Below, piece by piece: positions 24,986 to 33,718 of a DNA stretch of 64,000 bases. Within the stretch, counting starts at the first letter, position 1; each line of letters starts with the position of its first letter. The position numbers and the translations under genes are program-made. This DNA is from AC-32 sp963754265 (lineage in GTDB: Bacteria; Actinomycetota; Thermoleophilia; Gaiellales; Gaiellaceae), in assembly GCA_963754265.1 (NCBI GenBank), contig CAVWFB010000004.1, positions 143,741 through 207,740 on the forward strand, in the 5' to 3' direction. The notes beneath the pieces were generated by a model, which ran no database searches, was not told the DNA's origin, and worked only from the letters and a program-made list of their open reading frames with translations.

Positions 24986-25014
24986 CCTGGCACTCCGAAC
25001 GCGAGAGTGCCAGG
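24986..25014 (+). promoter_or_regulatory. CIRCE operator (HrcA binding site) upstream of groES
   Basis: A perfect 10-base inverted repeat, CCTGGCACTC then nine bases then GAGTGCCAGG, 37 bases before the groES ATG. It matches the CIRCE layout (GCACTC-N9-GAGTGC core). HrcA represses groE genes through this element and is inactivated by heat shock; hrcA itself is not in the window. Confidence 0.88.
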
Positions 25015-25051
25015 TACTGTCACAAAGTCCCAAGAACCGAAGGAGGGCTGG

Positions 25052-25390
25052 ATGGATCTACAGCCACTGGGCGACCGCCTCATCGTCGAGGCCCTCGAGG
25101 ACGAGGAGACGACGGCGAGCGGCATCGTCCTGCCCGACACCGCCAAAGAGAAGCCCCAGCGCGGCCGCGTGCTTGCGGTCGGCCCGGGCGCCCGCAACGA
25201 CAAGGGCGATGTCGTCCCGATGGACGTCGCCGTGGGCGACGAGATCATCTTCTCGAAGTACGGCGGGACGGAGATCAAGCTCGGCGCCGACGAGGTGCTG
25301 GTCCTACGCGAGTCGGACGTCCTGGCGAAGGTCGCCGGCGCCGGCACGAAGCGTTCCAAGAAGAAGGAGATGGCCGGCGCGTCTGCCTGA
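25052..25390 (+). CDS. groES: Co-chaperonin GroES
   Basis: A 112-residue co-chaperonin that caps the GroEL ring. It begins MDLQPLGDRLIVEALEDEET; the mobile loop is ETTASGIVLPDTAKEKPQ, and the roof loop lies in GARNDKGDVVPMDVAVGD. The C-terminus has a lysine-rich extension of about 15 residues (AGAGTKRSKKKEMAGASA) beyond the usual end at the DVLAKV strand, longer than E. coli GroES (97). ATG 25052 is preceded by GGAGGG. Controlled by the CIRCE element and co-transcribed with groEL. Confidence 0.96.
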   Translation: MDLQPLGDRLIVEALEDEETTASGIVLPDTAKEKPQRGRVLAVGPGARNDKGDVVPMDVAVGDEIIFSKYGGTEIKLGADEVLVLRESDVLAKVAGAGTKRSKKKEMAGASA

Positions 25391-25416
25391 CGCCCGGTCT
25401 GAACGGAGGAGACTGA

Positions 25417-27039
25417 ATGGCACACAAGGAGTTGAAGTTCAACGAGGATGCGCGCCGCTCGCTCGAGCGAGGCGTGAACGTCCTCGCCGACGCGGTCAAG
25501 GTGACGCTCGGCCCCAAGGGCCGTTACGTCGTGCTGGACAAGAAGTTCGGCGCGCCGACGATCACCAACGACGGCGTCACCATCGCCCGTGAGATCGAGG
25601 TCGAAGACGTCTTCGAGAACCAGGGCGCCCAGCTCGTCCGCGAGGTCGCGACTGCGACCAACGACGTGGCCGGCGACGGCACCACGACGGCGACCGTGCT
25701 GGCACAGGCGATCGTCCGCGAGGGCCTGAAGAACGTCGCCGCAGGCGCCAACCCGCTTGGCCTCAAGCGCGGCATCGAGGCCGCGGTCGACCAGGTCGTC
25801 GACAGCCTCAAGTCGCAGTCAAAGGAGATCTCCGGCAAAGAGGACATCGCCCGCGTGGCGACCGTGTCCTCCCGTGACCGCGAGATCGGCGACGTGATCG
25901 CAGAAGCGATCGACAAGGTCGGCAAGGACGGCGTCGTGAACGTCGAGGAGGGCCAGACCTTCGGCCTCGACCTCGAGTTCACCGAAGGCATGCAGTTCGA
26001 CAAGGGCTACCTGTCGCCGTACATGATCACCGACGCCGAGCGGATGGAGGCCGTGCTCGAGGAGCCGTACATCCTGGTCGCGAACCAGAAGATCGGGGCG
26101 GTCAAGGACCTCCTGCCCGTGCTCGAGCAGGTCATCCAGGCCGGTCGCCCGTTGCTGATCGTGTCGGAGGACGTCGAGGGCGAGGCGCTCGCGACGATCG
26201 TCGTCAACAAGCTCCGCGGCACCTTCACCGCAGTCGCGGTCAAGGCGCCGGGCTTCGGTGACCGCCGCAAGCGCATGCTCGAGGACATCGCGATCCTCAC
26301 AGGCGCCGAGGTGATCACCGAGGAGATGGGCCTCAAGCTGGAGAACACGAAGCTCAGCCAGCTCGGGAAGGCTCGCAAGGTCGTGATCGACAAGGACTCG
26401 ACCACGATCATCGACGGAGCCGGCGACTCCAGCGGGATCAAGGCTCGGATCAAGCAGCTGAAGGCCGAGATCGAGAACACCGATTCCGACTTCGACCGCG
26501 AGAAGCTCCAGGAGCGCCTGGCGAAGCTCGCGGGCGGCGTGGCCGTCGTCAAGGTCGGCGCCGCAACCGAGACGGAGATGAAGGAGAAGAAGCACCGCGT
26601 CGAGGACGCGCTGCAGGCCACCCGGGCTGCCCTCGAGGAGGGCATCGTTCCGGGCGGCGGCGTCGCGCTCGTGAACGCGGTCGACTCGATCAAGCTCGAC
26701 GGTGAGGGCGACGAGCGCACCGGTGCCGCAATCGTGGCGCGTGCGCTCGAGGAGCCGCTCCGTCAGCTGGCCGACAACGCGGGCCTCGAGGGCTCCGTCG
26801 TGATCGACAAGGTCCGCCAGGCCCCCAAGGGCCAGGGTCTCAACGTCGAGACCGGCGAGTACGAGGACCTCGTCAAGGCGGGGATCATCGACCCGACGAT
26901 GGTGACGCGCTCTGCGCTGCAGAACGCGGCCTCCATCGGCAAGAACATCCTCACCACCGAGGCGATCGTCGCCGAGCCGCCGGAGAAGCAGCCGGCCATG
27001 GCCGGGGGCGGCATGCCGGATATGGGCGGGATGATGTAG
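25417..27039 (+). CDS. groEL: Chaperonin GroEL
   Basis: A 540-residue chaperonin that folds proteins within the GroES-capped cavity. It has the N-terminal KELKFNEDARRSLERGVNVL, the ATP loop GPKGRYVVLDKKFGAPTITNDGVT, GDGTTTATVLAQAIV with the catalytic Asp, and the signature AVEDALQATRAALEEG-like stretch near residue 390. The C-terminus ends GGGMPDMGGMM, the classic Gly/Met tail. A GGAGGAG ribosome site precedes ATG 25417 by 6 bases. groES is 26 bases upstream. Only one groEL is present in the window. Confidence 0.98.
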   Translation: MAHKELKFNEDARRSLERGVNVLADAVKVTLGPKGRYVVLDKKFGAPTITNDGVTIAREIEVEDVFENQGAQLVREVATATNDVAGDGTTTATVLAQAIVREGLKNVAAGANPLGLKRGIEAAVDQVVDSLKSQSKEISGKEDIARVATVSSRDREIGDVIAEAIDKVGKDGVVNVEEGQTFGLDLEFTEGMQFDKGYLSPYMITDAERMEAVLEEPYILVANQKIGAVKDLLPVLEQVIQAGRPLLIVSEDVEGEALATIVVNKLRGTFTAVAVKAPGFGDRRKRMLEDIAILTGAEVITEEMGLKLENTKLSQLGKARKVVIDKDSTTIIDGAGDSSGIKARIKQLKAEIENTDSDFDREKLQERLAKLAGGVAVVKVGAATETEMKEKKHRVEDALQATRAALEEGIVPGGGVALVNAVDSIKLDGEGDERTGAAIVARALEEPLRQLADNAGLEGSVVIDKVRQAPKGQGLNVETGEYEDLVKAGIIDPTMVTRSALQNAASIGKNILTTEAIVAEPPEKQPAMAGGGMPDMGGMM

Positions 27040-27043
27040 GGAA

Positions 27044-27070
27044 CGCGGGGGAAACTCGGTTTCCCCCGCG
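27044..27070 (+). terminator. groE terminator 1
   Basis: Perfect 12-base stem CGCGGGGGAAAC with its complement around a TCG loop, 4 bases after the groEL stop. It lacks a following T run; the second hairpin at 27093 has one. Confidence 0.65.
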
Positions 27071-27092
27071 GGCCCCTCGTTGGGGTCCACAG

Positions 27093-27121
27093 CAGAAGGG
27101 CCGGCTCAGCCGGCCCTTCTG
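27093..27121 (+). terminator. groE terminator 2
   Basis: Perfect 13-base stem CAGAAGGGCCGGC with its complement around TCA, then CTTTT. The strongest intrinsic-terminator candidate in the window. Confidence 0.85.
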
Positions 27122-27196
27122 CTTTTCAGGTGAGAGGACGCTCGCCCAACCCAGCCGTTTCTGCGCACACCCCGACGTACCATTGTTGTGAGGCGC

Positions 27197-27406
27197 ATGA
27201 AGTTCTGGACGGGAATCGTCACACGTAGGCAGAAGAAAGCTCACGAGCGGTACTTGACGGAGCGCGCACGGCAGCAAGCCCTGCAGGACCAAGACGCAAA
27301 GAAAGGGATTCGAGCCGTAGCGAAGGGTTTTGCGGGGTGGTCGGGGATGTTCGGGCCACTGGCAGTAAAGCCCTTCCCGTTCGACGCAGCCAGCTGCTTC
27401 GGGTGA
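27197..27406 (+). CDS. Small basic protein, possibly C-terminally damaged
   Basis: A 69-residue open frame in the otherwise gene-free 550 bases after groEL. It reads MKFWTGIVTRRQKKAHERYL then TERARQQALQDQDAKKGI: a highly charged helical stretch followed by a Gly/Phe-rich end. The codon pattern in the first 50 codons looks coding; the last 15 codons run into the dispersed repeat at 27399 and may not be native. No function is recognised. GTG 27188 is an alternative start. Confidence 0.4.
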   Translation: MKFWTGIVTRRQKKAHERYLTERARQQALQDQDAKKGIRAVAKGFAGWSGMFGPLAVKPFPFDAASCFG

Positions 27407-27426
27407 TATTCCCGCACACTGGCCCA
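27399..27426 (+). repeat. Dispersed short repeat, copy 1
   Basis: A 28-base unit, TCGGGTGATATTCCCG followed by CACACTGGCCCA. The first half is a small palindrome (CGGG and CCCG arms). Related copies lie at 29393 and 31072 in the same orientation; it overlaps the end of the small open frame at 27197-27406. Confidence 0.7.
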
Positions 27427-27591
27427 AGGCACGCTTGCCACCCTCGACGTGACGAAATCGGCGCACCAGTGCCGTGACCTCGCCTGAGGTCATCTTCCCG
27501 GGCCGCACCCTGTCGCCCAGACCAGGCGAGGCTCTAGACCGCGGCTACGATCGATGATTCGCAACGGCCCGCGCTACGCGGAGGTGATCGG

Positions 27592-28230
27592 ATGAACGAC
27601 AACCCGAAGTGGCAGGTCGCGCGCCTCGACGACATCGAGCGGCGCGGCAGAGATATTCCGGTACGCGAGCACCTCGGGATCCACGCGTTCGGGATCAACG
27701 CCTACACGCCCGGCGAGGACGGCACGCTGATCAATGAGCACGACGAGGCCGGGTCGGGCCAGGAGGAGCTGTACATCGTGCTCGACGGGAAGGCGACCTT
27801 CGAGGTGGACGGCGAGGCGTTCGACGCGCCCGCCGGGACGTTCGTGTCCGTCGGGCCGGAGTCACGGCGGAAGGCGAGCGGGGACGGAACCGTGCTCGCC
27901 GTCGGCGCCACACCTGGCGAGGCGTACCAGGGGGTCGACTGGGGTGAGGCGTGGCCGTTCCACAGAGAGTCGATGACCGCCTACGGCGAAAAGCGGTACG
28001 CCGACGCGCTCGAAGCGGTCCGGGCTGCCCTCGAGCACATGCCCGACCACGCGGGCCTCAATTACAACTACGCGTGCTTCGCAACGCTCGCGGGCGACAC
28101 CGGGGACGAGACGTTCGCCCACCTCCGACGGTCCGTCGAGCTCTTCCCGCGGTTCCGCGAGGACGCGCGCAGAGACGACGACTTCGCCGCCGTACGCGAC
28201 GACCCGCGGTTCGAGGAGGCTCTTCGCTGA
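27592..28230 (+). CDS. Cupin domain plus TPR-like protein
   Basis: A 212-residue protein. Residues about 28-105 are a single cupin barrel: NEHDEAGSGQEELYIVLDGKATFEVDGE with the metal-ligand pattern (H, E, E), then APAGTFVSVGPESRR. Residues about 130-212 form a helical TPR-like segment (YADALEAVRAALEHMPDHAGLNYNYACFATLAGD). No enzyme activity can be named. It is preceded by GGAGGTGATCGG at the ATG and lies alone between repeats at 27399 and 29393. Confidence 0.75.
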   Translation: MNDNPKWQVARLDDIERRGRDIPVREHLGIHAFGINAYTPGEDGTLINEHDEAGSGQEELYIVLDGKATFEVDGEAFDAPAGTFVSVGPESRRKASGDGTVLAVGATPGEAYQGVDWGEAWPFHRESMTAYGEKRYADALEAVRAALEHMPDHAGLNYNYACFATLAGDTGDETFAHLRRSVELFPRFREDARRDDDFAAVRDDPRFEEALR

Positions 28231-28384
28231 GCGCGCAAGGGAGCGCGTCGGTGAGTTCAGCGCACGTCAGCTAGCTAGTACCACAGCAATACCGCGAGAC
28301 TCGAGGCGATCAAGCCGGACGCTCTGGCGTCATTCCTCGAACACCGGCGCAGCCGAGGGACGCTTGCACCTTCAAGGGCGGCCT

Positions 28385-28822
28385 TCAGTCGATCCGCTCC
28401 GCCAGCTCGACGATGATCCCCTCCGGGCCGCGGACGTAGCAGAGCCGATAGATGTCTTCGTGGTTCTCCACGTCGCCAACGAGCTCACTGCCGCGAGCTT
28501 GAACGGTGGCGACGGCGGCGTCGATGTCGTCGACTGCGAATGTGAGATGGCGGATGCCCGGGGTGTTCGCCGGCGCGTGCCCGTCGCCGCCCCGGACCGA
28601 GGGCGCGTGGAACTTCACCAGCTCGAGCCGACCGTGGCCGTCCGGGGTCTCCACCATCGCGATCTCCGCCCGGACGCCCTCGAGCCCGACCACGTTGTCC
28701 ACCCAACCGCCCTCGACCGTCCCCTCGCCCTGCAGCTTGAGTCCGAGGTCGACGAAGAACGCCGTCACGGCCTCGAGGTCGTCGACCACGATGCCGACGT
28801 GGTCCATGCGTTGGATCGTCAC
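28385..28822 (-). CDS. VOC-family protein (glyoxalase/dioxygenase fold)
   Basis: A 145-residue vicinal-oxygen-chelate protein with two beta-alpha-beta-beta-beta modules: RMDHVGIVVDDLEAVTAFF with the first metal His, and GIRHLTFAVDDIDAAVATV with the second, ending in the metal Glu of GPEGIIVELAERI. Substrates range from methylglyoxal to fosfomycin and catechols, and cannot be assigned here. ATG 28822. Divergent from the 28915 gene across 92 bases. Confidence 0.85.
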   Translation of the reverse strand: MTIQRMDHVGIVVDDLEAVTAFFVDLGLKLQGEGTVEGGWVDNVVGLEGVRAEIAMVETPDGHGRLELVKFHAPSVRGGDGHAPANTPGIRHLTFAVDDIDAAVATVQARGSELVGDVENHEDIYRLCYVRGPEGIIVELAERID

Positions 28823-28914
28823 GCGGCTCGACGGTAGCGGAGTGACGGCCCCGCCGGCTTCGGGTCTTAGCTGACGCGTATGGTTGCGGGCGAAGTCACG
28901 GGCAAGGAGTCGGA

Positions 28915-29310
28915 ATGCAGGGACCGTTGATCTTCATCGCAACGAATCGCCTCAAGCCCGGGCTACTTCACAGCGAGCGAGCGCGCGTGCCGGGTCTCGT
29001 CGAATTCGTCGAGGCCAACGAGCCGCGCTTGATCGCCTTCAACGAGTACGTGAACGAAGCCGGAGATGAGGTTTCGGTTGTCCAGGTTCACCCGGACGCT
29101 GCCTCGATGGAGGCGCACATTGCGATTGTTGCCGAGAGAGCACGAGCGGCGTATGCCGAGACGCTCGACGCGACGGTCAGGATCCAAGTCTTCGGGCAAC
29201 CGAGCGAGGAGATGCTCGCGGCTCTGAAGCAGCAGGCAGGCGAGGGCGTCGAGATCGACCTTCACACCGAGCACCTCGGGGGCTTCACTCGCGTCTCCAA
29301 CCAGGACTAG
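28915..29310 (+). CDS. Protein of unknown function, dimeric alpha/beta barrel-like
   Basis: A 131-residue protein that starts at ATG 28915 after AAGGAG. The order strand (GPLIFIATNRLKPG), helix (ERARVPGLVEFVEANEP), strand (RLIAFNEYVNEAGDEVSVVQVHPD) and helix (MEAHIAIVAERARAAYAET) is that of antibiotic-biosynthesis monooxygenase-like folds. No catalytic residues are certain. The protein could bind a small aromatic ligand; this is a guess from fold pattern only. Confidence 0.6.
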   Translation: MQGPLIFIATNRLKPGLLHSERARVPGLVEFVEANEPRLIAFNEYVNEAGDEVSVVQVHPDAASMEAHIAIVAERARAAYAETLDATVRIQVFGQPSEEMLAALKQQAGEGVEIDLHTEHLGGFTRVSNQD

Positions 29311-29392
29311 CGCGGCCAGCACACTCGCCCAGGCGGTGATTCTTGACCCTCGGCCCAGCTGAAACGGGTCTTGGCGTCAGTCCTCGAGCGCG

Positions 29393-29420
29393 TCGGGTGA
29401 CATTCCCGAACACTGGCCCA
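29393..29420 (+). repeat. Dispersed short repeat, copy 2
   Basis: TCGGGTGACATTCCCG followed by AACACTGGCCCA, two base changes from copy 1. It lies 15 bases downstream of the lipoprotein gene stop (minus strand). Confidence 0.7.
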
Positions 29421-29435
29421 GGTGAAGGTCTAACG

Positions 29436-30062
29436 CTAGTGGCACAGGCTCGAGATGGGCACGCTCATGACCCGGCTGGGACCCTTGGGCTCGTCCGTTG
29501 CGCTGCTGTATGGCTCGCGCGTGAAGAAGAGACGATTCACGCCGCGCTTGAAGAACGGATATGCGTCCTGCCAGTTCGGGGGCCTCGGCACAAACCTGCA
29601 GTTCTTGTCCCCGTTGACCGAAACGATGCCGACGGTGCTCGGACCGTCGAAGCCGCCGCTCTGCCAGGCGACCCACCGCCCGTCGGGGGACATGCCGAAG
29701 CCGTCGGCGCCGCTGGCGATCTGGCGGACGCGGCGCGTCCTCACGTCGATCGTGCTGACCGAGAAGTCGGTGTCGAAGACGATCAGGTGGGGCGAGGCCC
29801 AGTAGAAGTCGGCGGTGATGCCTAGGGGAGCCGAGCGGTAGATCGTTCGCCTGTGCCCCCCGCTGGCGGGACCTACCTCGATGGCGCTGCGGTTGTGTGT
29901 CACGACCGCGATCCGCTTGCCGTCTGGAGAGGTAACCGCCGTGGCGTAGACGACGGGCTCGCTTGCTTGCCTGCTCCGACTTTTCACGTGGTGCCCGGAA
30001 TTGCAGCCAGTGAGAGCGAGGACCGAGACGGCGGCGACCATCCCAATCCCCGTGCGTCGCAC
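29436..30062 (-). CDS. Lipoprotein with a WD40-like (PD40) beta-propeller part
   Basis: A 208-residue lipoprotein with a lipobox at about 17-20 (LALTGCNSG). Repeated strands follow the TolB/PD40 pattern SPDGKRIAVVTH and SPDGRWVAWQSGG, enough for two or three blades. It is shorter than TolB-type proteins, so it may be a partial propeller. It starts at GTG 30062, 16 bases after the neighbouring epoxide-hydrolase-like gene, in the same direction. Confidence 0.7.
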   Translation of the reverse strand: MRRTGIGMVAAVSVLALTGCNSGHHVKSRSRQASEPVVYATAVTSPDGKRIAVVTHNRSAIEVGPASGGHRRTIYRSAPLGITADFYWASPHLIVFDTDFSVSTIDVRTRRVRQIASGADGFGMSPDGRWVAWQSGGFDGPSTVGIVSVNGDKNCRFVPRPPNWQDAYPFFKRGVNRLFFTREPYSSATDEPKGPSRVMSVPISSLCH

Positions 30063-30078
30063 TGGCAGCCGTTAGTGC

Positions 30079-30969
30079 CTATGGCGCAGGGGCGAAGAAG
30101 TCGACAAGCAGTTGGTTGACGCGTTCAGCCTCGTCGTGATGGACCCAGTGCGACGCGTCGGACAGGCGCTCGACGCGGTCGAGGTTGGGTACGTCGTCCC
30201 GCTCGGGCTCGGCGAGTTCGGAGCCGAGGTAGGAATCGCGCTCCCCCCAGATGACCAGTGTCGGCGCCGAAATCGGGCGAAGCTTCGCTACGGCTTCCTT
30301 CTGGGACTGTCGTACCGAGGCGCGGTAGTAGTTGATCATCCCGGCTGCTGCGCCCTCCTGCGACCACGCCTCTTCGTAACGTTCGATCTCCTCTGGCGTG
30401 TAGGGCGGATTCGCGTCCTGGAGGAAGTGGCGGAAGAAGTGCCAGTCTCGTAGGTGGACAACTTCTTCGGGCAGTCCCGGCGTCGCAAAGAAGAAGAAGT
30501 ACCACGACTTTCGCAGCTGGTTCGGGTGCTTCAGTCCTTCCGAGAGCCTCCGCGGATGGGCGGCGTTCAGGATGGCGAGTCGGTCGACAACCTCGGGGTG
30601 GTTCATCGCGACGGTCCAGGCAATGCTGCCGCCCCAGTCGTGGCCGACCAACAACGCAGACTCGGCACCGAGCCCTTCGATGAGGCCGCGGATGTCGTCG
30701 GCGAGCAGATCGACCCCATACTCCTTGAAGCCCTCTGGCTTCGATGACAAGTTGATGCCGCGTGTGTCGGGGGCGACGACCCGAAAGCCCGCCGCCGCGA
30801 GTGGCGCGATCTGCAGCCGCCAGCCGAACCAGAACTCCGGGAAGCCGTGCAGCAGAACGATCAGCGGGCCGTCACCGGCCTCGACGTAATGCAACCTCTG
30901 ATCGCCGACGTCGGCGTAACCCTCCCGTAGCTCGATCCCGACGTCAGGGAGCACGCTGGTGGTGGTCAT
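30079..30969 (-). CDS. Alpha/beta hydrolase, epoxide-hydrolase type
   Basis: A 296-residue hydrolase. The oxyanion motif is HGFPEFWFGW, the nucleophile Asp lies in LLVGHDWGGSIAW, and the catalytic His lies in DASHWVHHDEAERV near the C-terminus. Tyrosines of the cap (YFFFFATPG and NYYRASVRQ) fit epoxide hydrolases, which open epoxides to diols. A haloalkane dehalogenase is less likely because the HGFPE-type motif is epoxide-hydrolase-like. I choose ATG 30969; the frame runs 31 residues further upstream without family support. Confidence 0.88.
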   Translation of the reverse strand: MTTTSVLPDVGIELREGYADVGDQRLHYVEAGDGPLIVLLHGFPEFWFGWRLQIAPLAAAGFRVVAPDTRGINLSSKPEGFKEYGVDLLADDIRGLIEGLGAESALLVGHDWGGSIAWTVAMNHPEVVDRLAILNAAHPRRLSEGLKHPNQLRKSWYFFFFATPGLPEEVVHLRDWHFFRHFLQDANPPYTPEEIERYEEAWSQEGAAAGMINYYRASVRQSQKEAVAKLRPISAPTLVIWGERDSYLGSELAEPERDDVPNLDRVERLSDASHWVHHDEAERVNQLLVDFFAPAP

Positions 30970-31071
30970 GAGGGCCTCCGTCGGTAGGGGACTCGGTCGC
31001 GAGACTACGCCTGCCAGTTTGGATACGCAACAACTTTCGTCAGAGCCCCGCGACACACTCACCTAAGGCGG

Positions 31072-31102
31072 TCGGGTGGCGACATTCCCGCACGCGGGCC
31101 CA
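31072..31102 (+). repeat. Dispersed short repeat, copy 3
   Basis: TCGGGTGGCGACATTCCCG followed by CACGCGGGCCCA, the same unit as copies 1 and 2 with a three-base insertion and two changes. It ends 8 bases before the stop of the minus-strand hydrolase gene at 31111. Confidence 0.65.
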
Positions 31103-31110
31103 GCAGAGCG

Positions 31111-31977
31111 TCACGTCTCGGCGTCGGTCTTTGCGGCGGTGTGCGTTGCGATTGCCTCCGTGATGGCGTCCCAGTCGGCGCGCTGAACGCCGTGGCCAGC
31201 CCCTTCGAGCCGAAGCAGCCGCGCGCTCGGGATCTCGCTGGCGAGCGCCTGGCCGTGAGGGAGTGGGAACATGGGATCGGCGGTGCCGTGGATGACCAGC
31301 GTCGGCGCGTGTATCGACGACAGGGGCTTGCGCGGCTTGTCGTCGTCCTCAAGCAGTTCGTGGTTCTGAAGTGCTGCGAGGTCGCGTGCGCGCTCGGCGT
31401 CACGTCTGACAAGGTCGCGCACTTCAGCCTCCTCGAACCGGCGCTCGTCTCCCGCAAGCACGCGCGCGTAAGCAATGAGGTAGTCGATCACCGAGTCGGC
31501 GTCCGACCAGTCCACCGTTGCCGAGCGCACGAATTGGCCGAATGCGGCGGTCGGCGGTGGCAGGCTCCGATCACCCGGGGTGGCGGGTGAGGTGCTGATC
31601 AGGACGAGCGAGCGGACGCGGCCAGGGAAGTCGAGCGCGAGGAGTTGCACGAGCGCACCACCCGCCGACACGCCTACGAGGTGTGCGGAGGCAAGGCGGT
31701 AGCCGTCGAGCACGGCGACCGCGTCTGCGAGCAGATCGCCTCCCGTGTAGCCCGGACGTCCGGGCTCATAGGTCGTCGATTGGCCAGTGTCGCGTTGGTC
31801 GTAGCGGATCACGAATCGGCCGTGCCCGGCGAGCAACCGGCAGAACCCGTCCTGCCACCACAGCATCGAGGCTCCGATACCCATCACGAGGACGATCGGC
31901 GGATCTGCAGGGTCACCGAACGACTCGGTGCAGAGCTCGACTCCATTCACATTGATCAGTCGCTCGGCGATCAGCAT
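31111..31977 (-). CDS. Alpha/beta hydrolase, serine type
   Basis: A 288-residue hydrolase with the nucleophile elbow VGVSAGGALVQ (Ser near 104), the oxyanion strand VLVMGIGASMLWW, the acid residue in VIHGTADPMFPLPHG and His in EGAGHGVQRADW. The opening INVNGVELCTESFGDPADPP resembles the aclacinomycin methylesterase/RdmC and YdjP group, which cleave esters of polyketides or lipids. The substrate is unknown. It starts at ATG 31977 and is preceded by a frameshifted MFS gene. Confidence 0.85.
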   Translation of the reverse strand: MLIAERLINVNGVELCTESFGDPADPPIVLVMGIGASMLWWQDGFCRLLAGHGRFVIRYDQRDTGQSTTYEPGRPGYTGGDLLADAVAVLDGYRLASAHLVGVSAGGALVQLLALDFPGRVRSLVLISTSPATPGDRSLPPPTAAFGQFVRSATVDWSDADSVIDYLIAYARVLAGDERRFEEAEVRDLVRRDAERARDLAALQNHELLEDDDKPRKPLSSIHAPTLVIHGTADPMFPLPHGQALASEIPSARLLRLEGAGHGVQRADWDAITEAIATHTAAKTDAET

Positions 31978-32084
31978 CCTTCGGCGGCTGCGGCCGCTTC
32001 GCCTTCACGACGTCTACCCGTGGAGCGCGCATTCGCAATCGGATAGGAAAGTCGGGCCTCAAGGCAGTCAGATCGGAGCCTGAG

Positions 32085-33559
32085 CTAGGACTTCCGCATC
32101 AAGAGGCCTGCGGCGAGCGCGCCGATGGCGACCACGACAGAGCCGACCAGGAGGGTCGTGTTCAGCCCGCTGACGAAGGCGACGGTGGCCGGATGGGCGA
32201 GGCTCGGGCGATCGGCGGCGACTCGGTGTCCCGGTCGCGCTGACCGCCGCGGCGAGGGCACGGCTGTGCGGGCCCAGCGTGTCTGCCAGCGAGGTCGAGA
32301 CCCGGCGCTCCAGGATCGCTCCCAGCGCGGCGACTCCGACGGCGACGCCGGTCAGGCGGCAGGCGTTGTTGATGCCCGACGCCATTCCCGTCCGCGTACG
32401 GGTCGACGGCGCGAAGCGCCGCAGCAGCGATGGCGGGGTTGGCCAGGCCGATTCCGATCCCCGAGACGATCAGGCCGGGCAGCAGCGCGGTCCAGTGCGA
32501 GCTCGGTGTGAGCCCGTACATCAGCAATAGAGCCGCGGCGACGAGCGCCAGGCCGCCGGCCAGCACGAGACGGAGCGACGCGTCCGGCGCAAGCTTGCGC
32601 ATCGACAGCGGCACGACGAAGACGAAGACCGTCAGCGGCAGGAAGCGCAGGCCGGCGCCGAGCGGCGTGTAGCCGAGCACGCTCTGCAGGTAGATCGAGA
32701 GGTACGGAAAAAGGGCGAACATCCCGGCGCCGATGCAGAACGTCGCCACCGAGACGCCGACGAACCCCGGGTGGCGGAAGAGGCTCAGGTCGAGCATCGG
32801 CCGCGTCTGCCTGTGCTCGACGGCCACGAAGACCGCGAGCAGGACGGCCCCGCCGACCAGCGAGCCGAGAATCAGGGCGCTGCTCCAGCCGCTGGCATTG
32901 CCGCGCAGCACGCCGAAGACGATCAGGAAGAGCGACGTCGAGAACGTGAGCAGCCCCCAGACATCGGTGTGCGTCGCCTGCGGATCTCGCGACTCGCGCA
33001 TCCTCGTCACCGCCACCCACAGCGCAAAAGCGCCGACGGGCACGTTGACGAAGAAGACCCAGCGCCAGTCGAGCGCGTCGGTGAGGATGCCCCCGACGAG
33101 CGGCCCGGACGCCACCGCCGCACCCACCGTCGCCCCCCAGATCGCGATCGCCCCGCCGATCTCCGGCCCGCGGTACTCGGCCCCGATCAACGCGAGCGCC
33201 GTCGCGAAGAGGGCCGCCCCGCCGATGCCCTGGAGCGCGCGGGCGATGTCCAGCACGGCGATGTTCCAGGCGAGGCCGCAAAGCAGGGACGCCGTGCTGA
33301 AGACGAGGACGCCGACCATGAAGACGAGGCGGCGCCCGTAGCGGTCCGCGAGCGCCCCCGCAGTGAGGATCAGCGCCGCGAGCGTGAGCGCGTAGGCGTC
33401 GACGACCCACTGCAGCCCGGTCAGGCCCGCGTGGAGCTGCTCCTGGATGTTCGGCAGCGCCACGTTCACGACCGTGATGTCGAGCAGGAGCATGAACGTC
33501 GTCGTGCAGACGGCGACGAGCGTCCATCGGCGGTCACGCGCGAGGGGCTCGGGCTCCAT
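32085..33559 (-). pseudogene. MFS drug-efflux transporter (DHA2, EmrB/QacA type) with two frameshifts
   Basis: The first 390 residues are an intact 14-helix-type transporter: LLDITVVNVALPNIQ (motif D1), GALADRYGRRLVFMVG (motif A), ALQGIGGAALFATALALI (motif B) and GPLVGGILTDALDWRWVFFVNVPVG (motif C). The frame then shifts at about 32.39 kb into MASGINNACRLTGVAVGVAAL and shifts back at about 32.21 kb into ATVAFVSGLNTTLLVGSVVVA, ending in MRKS. With both repaired the length is about 490 residues, normal for the family. Substrates would be hydrophobic drugs or ions. Confidence 0.8.
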
Positions 33560-33595
33560 CGGCCGCGGATCTTAGGAAAACCTCTCCCAAAACGA

Positions 33596-33619
33596 CGAAA
33601 CGGCCCAAGGGCCGTTTCG
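33596..33619 (-). promoter_or_regulatory. Hairpin in the leader of the MFS efflux gene
   Basis: Perfect 11-base inverted repeat CGAAACGGCCC, AA, GGGCCGTTTCG, 37 bases upstream of the MFS ATG. On the minus strand it is followed by TCGTTTT, which resembles an intrinsic terminator in a 5' leader. It could be an attenuator or a repressor operator between the divergent MFS and YgfZ-like genes. Confidence 0.5.
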
Positions 33620-33718
33620 TACGAGGGGGATGGGGAGGTGGGTCGCGATGTGTATCGGCGCTCCCGAGGCCGCCTCGCTCCCCCTTTCGAGTGAACCTCG
33701 CTGCCTACACTTCGGGTC

